DNA of 61,427 nt from an uncultured Verrucomicrobiota bacterium (GCA_903906135.1 CAIVJE010000039.1:1-61427), one strand, 5' to 3'. Shown: positions 1-10,382, counted from the stretch's first letter. The notes: generated from the sequence alone by a model not told the origin. Made by a program: numbers and translations.

Positions 1-105
1 ATTTCAAACCGCCCACCGGCTTAATAAAATACGCCCACCCGACGGCTTGGGGCCGCCGCATTAATCAGCCTAAAAGATTTCTGAGACGCCGTGGCTCGCA
101 CAAAT
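1..105. other. Non-coding edge downstream of the first gene
   Basis: This short edge lies downstream of a leftward operon. I see no ORF, no convincing terminator and no repeat in it. It may contain the end of a neighbouring gene that lies outside the window, but nothing in the sequence shows that. Confidence 0.4.
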
Positions 106-486
106 TTAAACACTCGTGCGGGCGTAAATCTTCTGGAGCAGCGCGGGTGAAGGCGCCGGCAGAGCGGTGGCAGCAGGACCGCGGCTTAGACTAACGCGCA
201 GGAGTAATTGTTCATTTTCCTTATCCAGCTGAAGAATTTGCAGAATGCGGCCGCGGATTTTTTCGCCAAGCTGTAATTGTGCTCGGCCGGTGGTAGACTC
301 AGGCTGATCGGCCCGGAGGGAAGTGAGGCTCTGATCGAGCCGCTGTAGGAGATGGCGTTTGCGCTCGAGTAACGCGGCCGGCGGCACGGTCTGCTGCTCC
401 TTGAGATGTCGATTTTCATCATGCGCGAGCTGGTAAAGCTCGGCGCAGACTTGGAGATGCGCGAGGAGAGTTTCCTGATTGGTCAT
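106..486 (-). CDS. Small coiled-coil hypothetical protein (FlgN/FliT-like helical pattern)
   Basis: This is a 126-residue soluble protein with no signal peptide. It is rich in Leu, Glu, Gln and Arg in a heptad-like arrangement, so two or three long helices are likely. The pattern of 'ERKRHLLQRL' near the middle and 'DKENEQLLLR' near residue 90 recalls FlgN/FliT-type export chaperones, but no flagellar gene is visible, so this is only a resemblance. Its ATG overlaps the stop of the upstream TPR gene by four bases, which indicates translational coupling. It is the last gene of a three-gene leftward operon. Function is unknown; it may serve the envelope TPR protein encoded before it. Confidence 0.6.
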   Translation of the reverse strand: MTNQETLLAHLQVCAELYQLAHDENRHLKEQQTVPPAALLERKRHLLQRLDQSLTSLRADQPESTTGRAQLQLGEKIRGRILQILQLDKENEQLLLRVSLSRGPAATALPAPSPALLQKIYARTSV

Positions 487-1817
487 GGATGTAAAGAGAC
501 CGTGGGGGCGAGGTTGTTGCTCGCTCGCTGAGGTGACCCCGTCAGCCCAGGAGCGGCGGGGAGGGCGGTAAAAATATCGGTCAATTGGCTATCAATTTGA
601 TTTTGCCAATTCAACTGACTCAAGCGCCACGTGGCCATGCGGGCCAGTTCGCTCAGCTCAGGCGCTACGCCGCGAGTTGCCTCTGTTGGACCGGCGCCTG
701 CTGCGTTCACGCCTGGGGCGGGGTAAGCTACAATGCTTTGATAGGCGGTCATGGCATTTTTAATCATGCGCAGGCGCTCATAGCATAAACCAATCTGGTA
801 GATAATGGGCAGATGCCAAGCCGGCTCGGCGGAAAGCGCAGCCAGACTCTGGTAAATCATGAGAGCATTTTGGGTGTCGCCACTTTGGAAAAAATCATTG
901 GCCAGTTGATTGCCGGTGCGCCGTTGCCAGTAAGACCAGAGTTTCGCATCACCGCTAGCTTGTTGCGTGCGCAGCAACTCGAGCGTGGCATCGAGGGCGG
1001 CTTGTTTCTGGCCGAGGGCGCGGAGGGAGAGGGAAAGTAAGTAGCGGGCTTCCGGACCATTTTCGTCCTGCGGCCATTGCTCGAGGTAGGAACGAAGGGT
1101 TTGGACGGCTCCTTGGGGATCAGCGCCTAAGTAAAGGGCGTAGGCTGATTTGAAATGAGCGCGGGCTCGATCAGCGGGGGCGAGGTCGAGCAAACGCAGT
1201 CGGGTGAAAAATTTATTGGCCTCGGCATAATTACCCTGCTGGAAATGGGTTTCCGCAATTTCGAATTGGGCGGTCTTGGCGAGAACTTGATAGTTGGTGA
1301 AGCCACCTTCTGACAGTTTGAGGGTTGAGTTAATAACACTGTAAAAACGAGCGATCGCCAGTTGGTGCGCGCCGAGGGTGCGTTGCGTCCGGCCCAATTC
1401 CAGGAGGGCTTCGGGCACATGCTCGTTGGCGGGATAATCCTTCAGGTAGCGTTCGTAACTGGCGGCGGCCTTGATGAGCGAGCCTGCGCGGCGGTAGACC
1501 CGCGCCAATCCGAGCAGCGCGCCGGCGAGGTCATCGGCTGCCGCGCGCCGTGACACTAGAATTTCACGGAAAGCAATTTCTGCGGCGGCCCAATCGTTGC
1601 GTTCGGTTAAACTGAGGCCTAGTTTTTGTAGACCGATAATTTCGGCACGGCCGTTCTCTGCCGGAGCGGCTGCCGCGTCGTGCTCGGGAATCTTATTAAC
1701 AGTGGCGGCGCTGGGAACTTTCTCTTTGGTCGGCTCGGCGCAACCATCCACGACCGTACCCATCAGCAGGGCCAGTCCGATGCTGAGAGTGAAAGGCGAC
1801 GGACGAAAAAAAATCAT
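483..1817 (-). CDS. Exported TPR protein, possible lipoprotein
   Basis: This 444-residue protein begins with a hydrophobic export signal ending near 'VVDGC' at residues 22-26. That could be a lipobox, although Asp before Gly-Cys is not typical. From about residue 60 onward the sequence is a run of helix-turn-helix units of the TPR type, for example 'ALLGLARVYRRAGSLIKAA' and 'EALLELGRTQRTLGAHQLA', resembling the periplasmic YbgF/BamD style of repeats. It probably acts as a protein-binding scaffold in the periplasm or at the outer membrane. It overlaps both neighbours by four bases (ATGA type), so the three genes are almost certainly co-transcribed. Substrate and partner are unknown. Confidence 0.75.
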   Translation of the reverse strand: MIFFRPSPFTLSIGLALLMGTVVDGCAEPTKEKVPSAATVNKIPEHDAAAAPAENGRAEIIGLQKLGLSLTERNDWAAAEIAFREILVSRRAAADDLAGALLGLARVYRRAGSLIKAAASYERYLKDYPANEHVPEALLELGRTQRTLGAHQLAIARFYSVINSTLKLSEGGFTNYQVLAKTAQFEIAETHFQQGNYAEANKFFTRLRLLDLAPADRARAHFKSAYALYLGADPQGAVQTLRSYLEQWPQDENGPEARYLLSLSLRALGQKQAALDATLELLRTQQASGDAKLWSYWQRRTGNQLANDFFQSGDTQNALMIYQSLAALSAEPAWHLPIIYQIGLCYERLRMIKNAMTAYQSIVAYPAPGVNAAGAGPTEATRGVAPELSELARMATWRLSQLNWQNQIDSQLTDIFTALPAAPGLTGSPQRASNNLAPTVSLHP

Positions 1818-2317
1818 TTTTGCTGATAGGTGGCGGCACTAGGCGGCAAAGAGCCAGGCGTAGGCGGGCGGAAAAAAGGCAATAAATCCTCCACGCGCGA
1901 AGTGGCCGGCGTATCGTCAGATAAGATTTTTATCGGGGGGGCTGCGGTCATTGGCCCCGCTGGCGGGACCACCGGAGTTAAGGGTGGGGCAGAGGGTGGG
2001 CCCACGATTACGGCGAGGGGCTTGGGCATGAGTTCAGTCGTGACCGCGACCGAGGGCACGACGGCGGCGGGCAGTGTAGGCGCACTCAAGGCGGCCACTG
2101 GCGGTAGTCCTTGGAAGCGCAGCGGCGGCGCATCAATGATGTTTAAATAGGGAATGGGCTCAGGTTCCGGCGCGAAAGGGTCCCCTGGCTTAGTGGGTAG
2201 GCGCGAACGTCCGACCGCGCTCGGCGTCACCAGAATCATCTGGATCAGCAGCGCAGCAAACAGCCGGAGCATAGCCCACCGGTCCCCTTGAGAAGTGATG
2301 ACGAAAGGAAAAGACAT
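1814..2317 (-). CDS. Proline-rich exported hypothetical protein
   Basis: This protein is 167 residues from the upstream ATG, or 152 if translation starts at Met16. I favour Met16 (start near 2272) because the sequence from there, 'MLRLFAALLIQMILVTPSAVG', reads as a classic signal peptide and an AAGGGG stretch lies about 10 bases before it. The mature part is low-complexity Pro/Ala/Val/Thr sequence with no recognisable domain, as in linker or wall-spanning proteins. It is the first gene of the operon with the TPR protein. A role as an envelope-spanning or partner protein is inferred only from composition and context. Confidence 0.55.
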   Translation of the reverse strand: MSFPFVITSQGDRWAMLRLFAALLIQMILVTPSAVGRSRLPTKPGDPFAPEPEPIPYLNIIDAPPLRFQGLPPVAALSAPTLPAAVVPSVAVTTELMPKPLAVIVGPPSAPPLTPVVPPAGPMTAAPPIKILSDDTPATSRVEDLLPFFRPPTPGSLPPSAATYQQK

Positions 2318-2618
2318 AACTAAAACTACGTTCCATGGTGTTGGATCGTTAAGATTCGCGCTAACATCCCTGTTATTCGGCTCACGGGCAGATTTTCTGT
2401 AGGCAGATTATTGCTCTGGGCCGAATTGCAGCCCACCTGACTGAAATTGCCCCATGCGCGTCGGGGTTTCCGCTACATTCAGCGCCTAAACACGAGGCAG
2501 TCGCCCTGATCACCCCAGCCAGCCAGCTGAACGTAATCCGCGGTCTTGAGCACACGAGGGCCGGGCGGTTGGGTCTGGGGGATATATTTCCGCGTTGCCA
2601 AGAACGAGGGCGTGACCG
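2318..2618. other. Divergent intergenic region
   Basis: These 301 bases separate the leftward TPR operon from the rightward argH gene, so promoters in both directions must lie here. I could not identify a clear -35/-10 pair, operator or riboswitch. A GAGGG at 2606-2610 is positioned to serve as the argH ribosome binding site. Confidence 0.5.
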
Positions 2619-4031
2619 TTGCTTCTCGCTATGGGAAAGCAGTCACAAGTCAGTTGGGGTGGGCGTTTCTCGGCGGGTACCGCCGAGTTGATGCTGCGTT
2701 TTAGCGAATCGGTCAGTTTTGACCATCGCCTCGCCCCGTTTGATATTCAGGGAAGCCAAGCCCATGCGGCCATGTTGGCGCACGTGGGTTTGATCACGCG
2801 GCGCGAACGTGAAGCCATTCATCGTGGCTTAGAAGCCATTCTCAGTGAGGTCAAAAAGGGCAAATTTAAATGGTCCCAGCAGCTGGAAGATGTGCACATG
2901 AACATCGAACAGGCGCTGACCAAGCGCGTGCCGGCGGCCGCTAAGTTGCACACGGCGCGGAGCCGCAACGATCAAGTGGCGACGGATATGCGGCTGTATT
3001 TCAAGGCCGCCTGTGCGGAGGTCATCGCCAGCTTGCAAGCAGCGCAGCGGGCCATCCTCGCCGTAGTTGAAAAAGATGGGAGCGTTTTGCTCCCGGGCTA
3101 CACGCATTTGCAGCGGGCGCAGCCCGTGTATCTGGCGCATCATTTTTTTGCTTACCTAGAAATGTTGGAGCGGGATGCGGCGCGTTTTGCCGTGGTGGCT
3201 GACCATGCTAATTGGTGTCCGCTCGGCTCCGGCGCAATTGCGGGCACAACCTTGCCGATCGATCGGGAATATACGGCTGAATTACTGGGCTTTGTGGATG
3301 CGCAAGGTCGGCCCCGGGTGACCCAAAATAGTATGGATGCGGTCAGTGACCGAGACCTCTATATCGAATTTGCCTCAGCTTGCGCCCTCGTGGGCGTACA
3401 TTTTTCGCGACTCGCCGAGGACTTGATCTTGTGGTCGAGCCAAGAGTTTAAATTTATCGATTTGCCCGATGCTTTCTGCACGGGCTCGAGTCTGATGCCG
3501 CAGAAGAAAAATCCTGACTCGCTTGAATTGCTGCGGGGAAAATCAGCGCGGCTGCAGGGCAATTTGCACACGTTACTGACGTTGGTCAAAGGGCTCCCGT
3601 TGACCTATAATCGCGATTTGCAAGAGGACAAACCGCCAGTGTTTGATAGTCATGATCAAACGGTGCTGTGCCTGGCGGTGCTGGCCGGAACGGTGACTGG
3701 TTTGAAAATGCAGCGGGCTAAATGTGCGGCCGCGGTCGCCGACCCTGCGTTGTTGGCGACAGATTTAGCGGATTATCTCGTGCGGCGGGGCGTGGCCTTC
3801 CGCGCCGCCCATCATGCGGTTGGCGCCGTGGTCAAGTTGGCGGAAAAGCAAGGGGTCGCGCTTAATCGGCTGACTAATGCCGAGGTAAAATCGATTCATC
3901 CCGCTTTGGGTTCGGACTGGACGACCGCCTTTGATCTTTCGGCCGCAATGGCGCGGCGCAAAGGCACGGGGATGCCGGGCCCGGCGCAGATTGCGCGGCA
4001 GTTCAAACGTTGGCAGAAGCTCTTGGGGTAA
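2619..4031 (+). CDS. argH: Argininosuccinate lyase
   Basis: This enzyme cleaves argininosuccinate to arginine and fumarate, the last step of arginine synthesis, in the cytosol. The fumarase/aspartase superfamily signature '[12 protein letters not shown]' lies near residue 290 and '[15 protein letters not shown]' near residue 110; both are hallmark ArgH segments. The length of 466-470 residues is normal. There are two candidate starts: TTG at 2619, with GAGGG nine bases upstream, and ATG at 2631, which begins '[13 protein letters not shown]' and matches the usual ArgH N-terminus. The ATG is the family-like start, but the ribosome binding site is better placed for the TTG. mutL follows after 34 bases and may be co-transcribed. 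No other arg gene is in the window. Confidence 0.96.
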   Translation: MLLAMGKQSQVSWGGRFSAGTAELMLRFSESVSFDHRLAPFDIQGSQAHAAMLAHVGLITRREREAIHRGLEAILSEVKKGKFKWSQQLEDVHMNIEQALTKRVPAAAKLHTARSRNDQVATDMRLYFKAACAEVIASLQAAQRAILAVVEKDGSVLLPGYTHLQRAQPVYLAHHFFAYLEMLERDAARFAVVADHANWCPLGSGAIAGTTLPIDREYTAELLGFVDAQGRPRVTQNSMDAVSDRDLYIEFASACALVGVHFSRLAEDLILWSSQEFKFIDLPDAFCTGSSLMPQKKNPDSLELLRGKSARLQGNLHTLLTLVKGLPLTYNRDLQEDKPPVFDSHDQTVLCLAVLAGTVTGLKMQRAKCAAAVADPALLATDLADYLVRRGVAFRAAHHAVGAVVKLAEKQGVALNRLTNAEVKSIHPALGSDWTTAFDLSAAMARRKGTGMPGPAQIARQFKRWQKLLG

Positions 4032-4065
4032 GCGGGAGGGCTCGCGGCCGCGCGTTTTAACCGCC

Positions 4066-5850
4066 ATGTCTGTTATTCGTATTCTCACGGACCGAGTGGC
4101 CAATCAGATCGCGGCGGGCGAAGTGATTGAACGGCCCGCGGCCGTGGTGAAGGAATTGGTCGAAAATTCTTTGGATGCTGGCGCCACGCGCGTGGAAGTG
4201 GAATTTCGTGCCGGTGGCCGGGCGCTGATCCGCGTCGTCGATAATGGCTGCGGGATGACCCAAGAAGACGCCTTGCTCTCGCTCGAGCGGCACGCGACTA
4301 GCAAGTTAGTTGAGACAGCTGACTTGGACCGCCTCGGCACTTTCGGGTTTCGAGGCGAAGCGGTCCCCTCAATCGCGAGTGTCTCCCATTTTGAATTACA
4401 GACGCGCGTGGGGAGCGCCGCGGCCGGCACGGAGATTGTGATTAATGGCGGAAAATTTGTGCACGTGCGTGAATGCGGTCTTGCCCCGGGCACGAGAATT
4501 ACGGTGTCGCATTTATTTAACTCCGTGCCGGCGCGGCGGAAATTTTTAAAAACGGATGCCACCGAGTCGGCGCACATTATTCAGACGGTCCGCTTATATG
4601 CCCTCGCGTGTCCCGCGACGGCTTTTGTGTTGATTGAGGATGGTCGCGTGCTTTTTCAGTCGCCGGTTTGTACCACGCTAGCGGAGCGAGTGGGGGAGAT
4701 TTTTGGCCGGCAATTGGTGGCCGATTTGCTGCCGGTGGCGATGGCGGAGACCGGTTTGAAATTGAGTGGGCTGATTGGTAAACCCGGAGTTAATCGATCT
4801 ACGCGTCACGAATTGCTGATGTTCGTAAACCGGCGGCCGGTTGATAGCCGAACGCTTAATTACGCTTTAATTGAATCCTATGCTACGGCCCTCGCGAAAG
4901 GTCGTTATCCGGTCGCCGTATTATTTCTCGAACTGGATCCGGCCGCGGTCGATGTGAACGTGCATCCAGCCAAGCGAGAGGTGCGTTTTCGCAGTGAAGG
5001 CGCCGTGCGCGGTTTTGTGATTCGGGCAGTATTGCAGCGATTACGCGAGTGGGGTGCGCCGGCCCCCAGAGCGGAACCGGCCAGCGCGGGGCAAGTTCAC
5101 CTAGCGGCGCCGGATGTCATGCCGGGCGATCCCGTGCGCTTGGCCGCTCCCGCAACCGTGAACCTGCCGCCAACCGCGTTTATGATTAAGCCGCCCGAGC
5201 AGAGCTCCGCGCCCGCTATCGTCAGAACGGCTGCAGCCCCTTTACCGGTGAGCGCGCCGAGTGGCTCCGCGGCGTTGTTGGGCTGGCGCTTTCTTGGGAC
5301 CGCGCACGGCGACTATGCCTTATGGGAAACGCCGGGTGGTCTGATGGTCATGGATCGACGGGCCGCGCATGAACGGGTGTGGTTCGAGCGTTTAGAAACG
5401 CAATTTAAGCAAGGAGCCATTGCGAGTCAGCGCCTGCTCTTTGCGATCCCGGTGGAATTTGATGCCATTGCGAGTGCCTTGTTAACCGACCACCTCGCTT
5501 TTTTACAAAGCCATGGATTTGAGGTCGCAGAATTTGGGCGTAATTTCTTCCGCATTGAGGCTGTGCCGGTTTGGTTGGAATCGAGTGATGCCGTTATTTT
5601 CTTACGCGATATCATCGGTTTGATGCGCGACGGGCAGCTCGATGGGAAGAACCTTGATTTAGCCCGGACGGCCTTAGCCCAACTTGCAGCCCAGCAAGCG
5701 GTACGGTTGCCGGTTAGCCTCAACGAGACCGAGGCACTGGTGCTCGTGGCCCAACTTTTCGCCTGCACGCAACCCCACACGAGTCCGGCTGGTCGGCCAA
5801 CTCATTTTGAATTGAGTCGCGGTGAATTGCTGCGGCGGTTTCAGCGGTAA
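4066..5850 (+). CDS. mutL: DNA mismatch repair protein MutL (endonuclease motifs degraded)
   Basis: MutL couples mismatch recognition by MutS to strand removal. The N-terminal GHKL ATPase is intact, with 'NQIAAGEVIERPA', 'VKELVENSLDAGA', 'DNGCGM' and 'GFRGEA' in order within the first 110 residues. A Pro/Ala-rich linker at about 340-415 leads to the dimerisation domain. I start at ATG 4066 ('MSVIRILTDRVANQI', the family start) rather than the longer ORF start, which lies inside argH. Oddity: the C-terminal metal motif expected as DQHAxxERxxYE reads 'DRRAAHERVWFE', the ACxxAV motif has lost its Cys, and CPHGRP reads 'SPAGRP'. The nuclease site may therefore be inactive. The 594-residue length is normal. 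Confidence 0.96.
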   Translation: MSVIRILTDRVANQIAAGEVIERPAAVVKELVENSLDAGATRVEVEFRAGGRALIRVVDNGCGMTQEDALLSLERHATSKLVETADLDRLGTFGFRGEAVPSIASVSHFELQTRVGSAAAGTEIVINGGKFVHVRECGLAPGTRITVSHLFNSVPARRKFLKTDATESAHIIQTVRLYALACPATAFVLIEDGRVLFQSPVCTTLAERVGEIFGRQLVADLLPVAMAETGLKLSGLIGKPGVNRSTRHELLMFVNRRPVDSRTLNYALIESYATALAKGRYPVAVLFLELDPAAVDVNVHPAKREVRFRSEGAVRGFVIRAVLQRLREWGAPAPRAEPASAGQVHLAAPDVMPGDPVRLAAPATVNLPPTAFMIKPPEQSSAPAIVRTAAAPLPVSAPSGSAALLGWRFLGTAHGDYALWETPGGLMVMDRRAAHERVWFERLETQFKQGAIASQRLLFAIPVEFDAIASALLTDHLAFLQSHGFEVAEFGRNFFRIEAVPVWLESSDAVIFLRDIIGLMRDGQLDGKNLDLARTALAQLAAQQAVRLPVSLNETEALVLVAQLFACTQPHTSPAGRPTHFELSRGELLRRFQR

Positions 5851-5938
5851 GCTTAGTAAGTGTTCACCAAATCGTAATGTTGGGTCGATATTCCTAACTT
5901 GCCTGCCTCAACGGCACGATTTGTGATATATTCATTCT

Positions 5939-8434
5939 ATGCCTGTTAACAGCAAAGTGAGTCAGTCGGCTAGTCGTGCTCTCGACTCAGCAGCAAAACC
6001 GCCGCAGTTGGACCTGCGCCCGCTGATTGAACGGCATTTGATCTCAACCTTGGCGCGGCATCCGGCCTCGGCGACACCGCGCGACTGGTGGACCGCGACC
6101 GCGCTCGCGGTACGGGACACGATTCATGAGCGCATGTTTGCGACGCAGCAGCGGCATAATAGGAAAAATGTCCGGCGGCTCTATTATTTCTCGCTCGAAT
6201 ATTTGATGGGTCAATTATTAGAAAATAATTTGCTCGCGACCGATCTGTTGGATGCGGCGCGCGTTGCGCTCGAAGCCTTGGGTCAGGATTTTGAGCAAAT
6301 TCGCGAGGCGGAGGCTGATATGGGGTTAGGCAATGGCGGGTTGGGTCGCTTGGCGGCCTGCTTTCTTGATTCCCTCGCGACGTTAGATTATCCTGCGCTT
6401 GGCTACGGGATTTATTATGAATTTGGCCTCTTTAAACAGGCCTTTCATCAAGGACATCAAGTGGAGCACCCCGATAATTGGATAATTTTTGGCAGTCCTT
6501 GGGAAGTGGTGCGGCCAGAAAATGTGCAAAAAGTGCGCCTCTTTGGTCGGGTCGAAAATGTTTTTGATGACCGCGGCAATTCACGTCCCCGCTGGGTAGA
6601 TACGAAGACCATCTTGGGGGTACCGCATGATATTCCCATCGCCGGCTACGGGACCACGACGGTTAACCTGCTGCGACTTTGGGCCTCCAAATCAACGGAG
6701 GATTTTGATCTCGAGGCTTTTAATCGTGGGGGCTACGTCGAGGCCGTGCTGGAGAAAGCTATCGGTGAGACGGTCTCAAAGGTGCTCTATCCCAACGATA
6801 AAACTGAAACGGGCAAAGAGTTACGGCTAATGCAGCAGTATTTTTTTGTGGCGTGCTCATTGCGCGATATCATCCGCCGCCATTTCCGCCAGCCGGCCAA
6901 CTCGTGGGATAATTTTTCGGATAAGGTCGCGGTTCAGCTCAACGACACTCATCCCGCCATCGCGATCGTCGAATTGCTGCGGATTTTGCTCGATGAAGAA
7001 AATATGGCGTGGGCGGCCGCTTGGGCCATTACAAGTCGGACCTTTGCTTACACGAACCATACGCTTTTGCCCGAAGCCATAGAGAAATGGACCGTGGAAC
7101 TCTTTGAGCGGCTTCTGCCCCGTCATTTGCAGATAATCTATATCCTCAATGAGGAACTGCTGCTGGCGGTCGAGCGGCAATGGCCTGGTGATAATTGGAA
7201 GAAAACTGTTTGCTCCCTGATTGAAGAAAATGGCCATAAGCATGTGCGCATGGCGAATCTCTCCGTGGTCGGCTCGCATACGGTTAACGGCGTGGCGGAG
7301 ATTCATACGGCTTTATTAAAGCAGAATATTTTTCCGGAATTTAACGAACTTTACCCCGGTAAATTTCAAAACAAGACCAATGGCATCACCCCGCGTCGTT
7401 GGCTGTTGAAGAGCAACCCGCGCTTGGCCGCTCTGCTGACGCAAAAATTGGGGCAGGCCGATTGGGTGCGTAATCTCGATTTGTTGCGCGGCTTGGAGGA
7501 ATTTGCCGAGGACCCAGATTTCCAACGCGAGTTCATGGCGATCAAACGGGCTAACAAGATCGACTTAGCCGCAGTCATTAAAGCGGAGTGTGGCCTCGTG
7601 GTTTCGCCTGATGCTATTTTCGATGTGCAGATCAAGCGACTGCATGAATATAAGCGGCAGCATTTAAATTTGCTCCATATCATGACGCTCTATCGTCGCT
7701 TGTTGCAAAATCCTTCCCTCGAGGTGGTCCCGCGGGTGTTTATCTTTGGGGCTAAGGCTGCTCCCGGCTATGACCTAGCCAAAAACATTATTCGCGCCAT
7801 TAATGTGATTGGCGCGCACATCAATGCGGACGAGCGCCTGGGCGGTAAGCTGAAGGTGGCGTTCCTGCCGAATTATCGGGTGTCACTCGCGGAGAAAATT
7901 ATTCCAGCGGCGGATCTTTCTGAGCAAATTTCTACCGCGGGCAAAGAAGCTTCGGGCACTGGCAACATGAAGCTCTCGCTTAATGGGGCTCTGACCATCG
8001 GCACACTGGATGGAGCCAATGTGGAGATACGCGACGAAGTGGGGGCAGATAATATTTTTATCTTTGGCCTCACCGTCGAGGAAGTTATTGCGGCAACAGC
8101 TAAAGGCTACCGTTCGCGCGATTATTATCAGGCCGATGAAGAATTGCGCGCGGTCATTGACTGGCTCGGGAGTGATTATTTTACCCCGGGTGAAGTGAGG
8201 GCCTTTGGGTTGGTGCATGACAGTCTCCTCGCGGGGGGAGATCCGTATCTGTTGCTCGCTGATTATCGCAGTTATTGCGACGCGCAGGCTCGAGCCGCTC
8301 AGGTCTACCGTGACCCGCGTGAATGGGCGCGCCGCGCGATTTTAAATACCGCCCGGCTCGGGAAATTTTCTAGCGACCGAACTATTCGGGAATACGCGAA
8401 AGCTATTTGGCAGCTATCACCGGTGAAGGTGTGA
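5939..8434 (+). CDS. glgP: Glycogen/starch/alpha-glucan phosphorylase
   Basis: This enzyme performs phosphorolysis of alpha-1,4-glucan to glucose 1-phosphate and uses pyridoxal phosphate. The 831 residues match the family length. Conserved family stretches are present from '[19 protein letters not shown]' near residue 75, through '[19 protein letters not shown]' in the middle, to the cofactor-lysine signature '[15 protein letters not shown]' near residue 675. The ATG at 5939 gives the expected short N-terminal tail before the conserved core. It stands alone between mutL and a nucleoside transporter, each with its own gap, so it is probably its own transcription unit. No other glycogen gene is in the window. 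Confidence 0.97.
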   Translation: MPVNSKVSQSASRALDSAAKPPQLDLRPLIERHLISTLARHPASATPRDWWTATALAVRDTIHERMFATQQRHNRKNVRRLYYFSLEYLMGQLLENNLLATDLLDAARVALEALGQDFEQIREAEADMGLGNGGLGRLAACFLDSLATLDYPALGYGIYYEFGLFKQAFHQGHQVEHPDNWIIFGSPWEVVRPENVQKVRLFGRVENVFDDRGNSRPRWVDTKTILGVPHDIPIAGYGTTTVNLLRLWASKSTEDFDLEAFNRGGYVEAVLEKAIGETVSKVLYPNDKTETGKELRLMQQYFFVACSLRDIIRRHFRQPANSWDNFSDKVAVQLNDTHPAIAIVELLRILLDEENMAWAAAWAITSRTFAYTNHTLLPEAIEKWTVELFERLLPRHLQIIYILNEELLLAVERQWPGDNWKKTVCSLIEENGHKHVRMANLSVVGSHTVNGVAEIHTALLKQNIFPEFNELYPGKFQNKTNGITPRRWLLKSNPRLAALLTQKLGQADWVRNLDLLRGLEEFAEDPDFQREFMAIKRANKIDLAAVIKAECGLVVSPDAIFDVQIKRLHEYKRQHLNLLHIMTLYRRLLQNPSLEVVPRVFIFGAKAAPGYDLAKNIIRAINVIGAHINADERLGGKLKVAFLPNYRVSLAEKIIPAADLSEQISTAGKEASGTGNMKLSLNGALTIGTLDGANVEIRDEVGADNIFIFGLTVEEVIAATAKGYRSRDYYQADEELRAVIDWLGSDYFTPGEVRAFGLVHDSLLAGGDPYLLLADYRSYCDAQARAAQVYRDPREWARRAILNTARLGKFSSDRTIREYAKAIWQLSPVKV

Positions 8435-8579
8435 CGCCGCGCGGTTGCGGGAGTGGTGGGGCCGCCATTTAAATTGGTCGTCGGGGCGGAAAGCATGATT
8501 GAATTGCCCGTGGGCTTGGCCCAGCTTGTCGGGCAGTTGGCCGCGTTTAGTAAATATCCTCCCCACCTGAATTAACTCT

Positions 8580-9842
8580 ATGAATCGTCTCCAAGGCTTG
8601 ATTGGTATCGCGCTGATTTTAGGCCTCGCGGTGCTTTTTTCCAATAATCGCCGTCGGATTAATCGGCGACTCGTTTTGAGTGGGATTGCCCTTCAGGTCA
8701 TGATTGCGGTTTTGATTTTTCACGTCGGCCCCGTGGCGCGATTTTTTCAACTCGTGGGCCAAGGCATTGGTAAATTAGAGGGGTTTGCCCGCGCCGGCGC
8801 AGCTTTTGTTTACGGCGGGATTGCCGTCGAACAGGGCCCGGGGCACCTCGCCAATTACATGGGGGGCGGGTTCGTTTTTGCTTTTAATGTTACCGCGACA
8901 ATTATTTTAGTCTGCGCCTTGGTGGCGGTGCTCTACCATTACGGCATCATGCAACGCATCGTGGCACTCGTCGCGCAGGCCATGAATTTTATTATGCGGG
9001 TCAGCGGGGCCGAAGCCTTAAGTAATGTGGCCAGTGCGCTGGTCGGACAAGTGGAGGCGCAGGTCATGATCCGCCCCTATCTGGCGGGGATGACAAAGAG
9101 TGAGTTATTGGCCTCGATGAGTGGCAGTCTCGCCTGCATCGCCGGCGGTATTCTCGTCGTTTACGTCAATATGGGGGCACAAGCCGGCCTCGATTTAGCG
9201 CCGAAATTAATCACCGCTAGTTTAATGGCGGCGCCCGGTGCGCTGGTAATCGCAAAAATTGTTTTCCCGGAAACCGAAGAGAGCCAGACGATGGGGCAGG
9301 TGAAGCTCACCGTTAAAAGTGACTACACGAATGTCATCGATGCTATTTCCCACGGCGCTGGCGATGGCTTCAAAATTGCCATGAACGTGATCGCCATGCT
9401 CATCGGATTCATTGCCGTCATCGCCTGTATTGACTGGGTGATGGTATCAATCGGGCATCTTTTTAATCCGGATTTCGATCTCACCCTGAATTGGATTTTT
9501 GGAAAATTATTTTACCCGATGGCTTGGGCGATGGGCGTGCCGGGAGCTGATCTTAATAATGTGGCGACCCTCCTCGGCCAGAAATTGACGATTAATGAAT
9601 TCGTCGCGTTTAAGAGTCTGACCGATAAAGCGGTCCCGATTATCACCGAGAAAGGGCTGTTGATTGTGAGTATCGCGATCTGCGGCTTTGCGAATTTTAG
9701 CAGCGTCGGGATGCAAATTGGCGGCATCGGCGCGCTGGTGCCAGAACGCCGGGCGGACTTGGCCAATTTGGGGATGAAGGCATTATTTTGTGGAACGTTA
9801 GCCTCCTACCTGTCTGCCACCATCGCGGGCTTAGTCATTTAA
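8580..9842 (+). CDS. Concentrative nucleoside transporter (CNT/NupC family)
   Basis: This inner-membrane protein should import nucleosides by cation symport. The 420 residues are strongly hydrophobic with roughly ten membrane segments. The N-terminal pattern 'GLIGIALILGLAVLFSNNRRRINRR' and the core 'GTLASYL', 'SGSLACIAGGILVVYV' and 'GFANFSSVGMQIGGIGALVPERR' segments are typical of the NupC/CNT family. ATG 8580 follows 145 bases of non-coding sequence in which I see no purine riboswitch. The stop is four bases from the next start at 9847, so the downstream carbonic-anhydrase-like gene is probably co-transcribed. Exact nucleoside preference and coupling ion cannot be read by eye. Confidence 0.92.
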   Translation: MNRLQGLIGIALILGLAVLFSNNRRRINRRLVLSGIALQVMIAVLIFHVGPVARFFQLVGQGIGKLEGFARAGAAFVYGGIAVEQGPGHLANYMGGGFVFAFNVTATIILVCALVAVLYHYGIMQRIVALVAQAMNFIMRVSGAEALSNVASALVGQVEAQVMIRPYLAGMTKSELLASMSGSLACIAGGILVVYVNMGAQAGLDLAPKLITASLMAAPGALVIAKIVFPETEESQTMGQVKLTVKSDYTNVIDAISHGAGDGFKIAMNVIAMLIGFIAVIACIDWVMVSIGHLFNPDFDLTLNWIFGKLFYPMAWAMGVPGADLNNVATLLGQKLTINEFVAFKSLTDKAVPIITEKGLLIVSIAICGFANFSSVGMQIGGIGALVPERRADLANLGMKALFCGTLASYLSATIAGLVI

Positions 9843-9846
9843 TCAT

Positions 9847-10371
9847 ATGGATCTGTCACGACAACTTGAACGCCATCTCGGCAAAACGCCGCAGACCGCC
9901 CCCGCGGCATTTGTGGCGCCCAACGCCACGGTGCTGGGGGATGTGACCCTGGGCGCACAGAGCAGCGTCTGGTACGGCGCGGTGCTGCGCGGCGATATTA
10001 ATTCAATCGTGATCGGCGAGGGCACTAACATTCAGGATTTAGCCGTCATTCATTTGGCCGATAATTATGGAGTTACGATTGGCCGCTACACGACGATTGG
10101 TCACAGCGCGATTATTCACGCCTGTGATATTGGCGACGAATGTTTGATTGGCATGGGGGCCACCATTCTGGATGGAGCTAAAATCGGTGATCATTGCATT
10201 GTGGGGGCTAACGCGCTCGTCACTCAGCGCTTTGTGGCGCCCCCCGGTTCCATGATTCTCGGCGCACCGGCGAAGGTCGTGCGTCCCCTGACTGAATTGG
10301 AGAAAAACAGCCTACGGGGCTGGGCGGATAAATACGTGACCACCGCGCGGGCGCATGCGGCCCGATCGTAG
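9847..10371 (+). CDS. Gamma-carbonic-anhydrase family protein (left-handed beta-helix)
   Basis: This 174-residue protein is built from hexapeptide repeats, e.g. 'IGDECLIGMGATILDGAKIG', which fold as a left-handed beta-helix and trimerise. Three histidines in the gamma-carbonic anhydrase positions are visible: His69 in 'VIHLADNYG' and His86 and His91 in 'IGHSAIIHA'. They would bind Zn or Fe at the subunit interface. Bacterial members of this YrdA/PaaY/CaiE-like group often have unproven carbonic anhydrase activity, so the reaction is uncertain. It lies four bases after the nucleoside transporter gene, an unexplained but common kind of pairing. The ATG is unambiguous. Confidence 0.9.
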   Translation: MDLSRQLERHLGKTPQTAPAAFVAPNATVLGDVTLGAQSSVWYGAVLRGDINSIVIGEGTNIQDLAVIHLADNYGVTIGRYTTIGHSAIIHACDIGDECLIGMGATILDGAKIGDHCIVGANALVTQRFVAPPGSMILGAPAKVVRPLTELEKNSLRGWADKYVTTARAHAARS

Positions 10372-10382
10372 AGCTACCGTTC

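Noticed and set aside
3931-4065. Longer mutL start inside argH
   Set aside because: TTG start within the end of argH; the MutL family sequence begins at ATG 4066.
8435-8579. Purine riboswitch before the nucleoside transporter
   Set aside because: No conserved three-way junction sequence could be recognised in the 145 bases.
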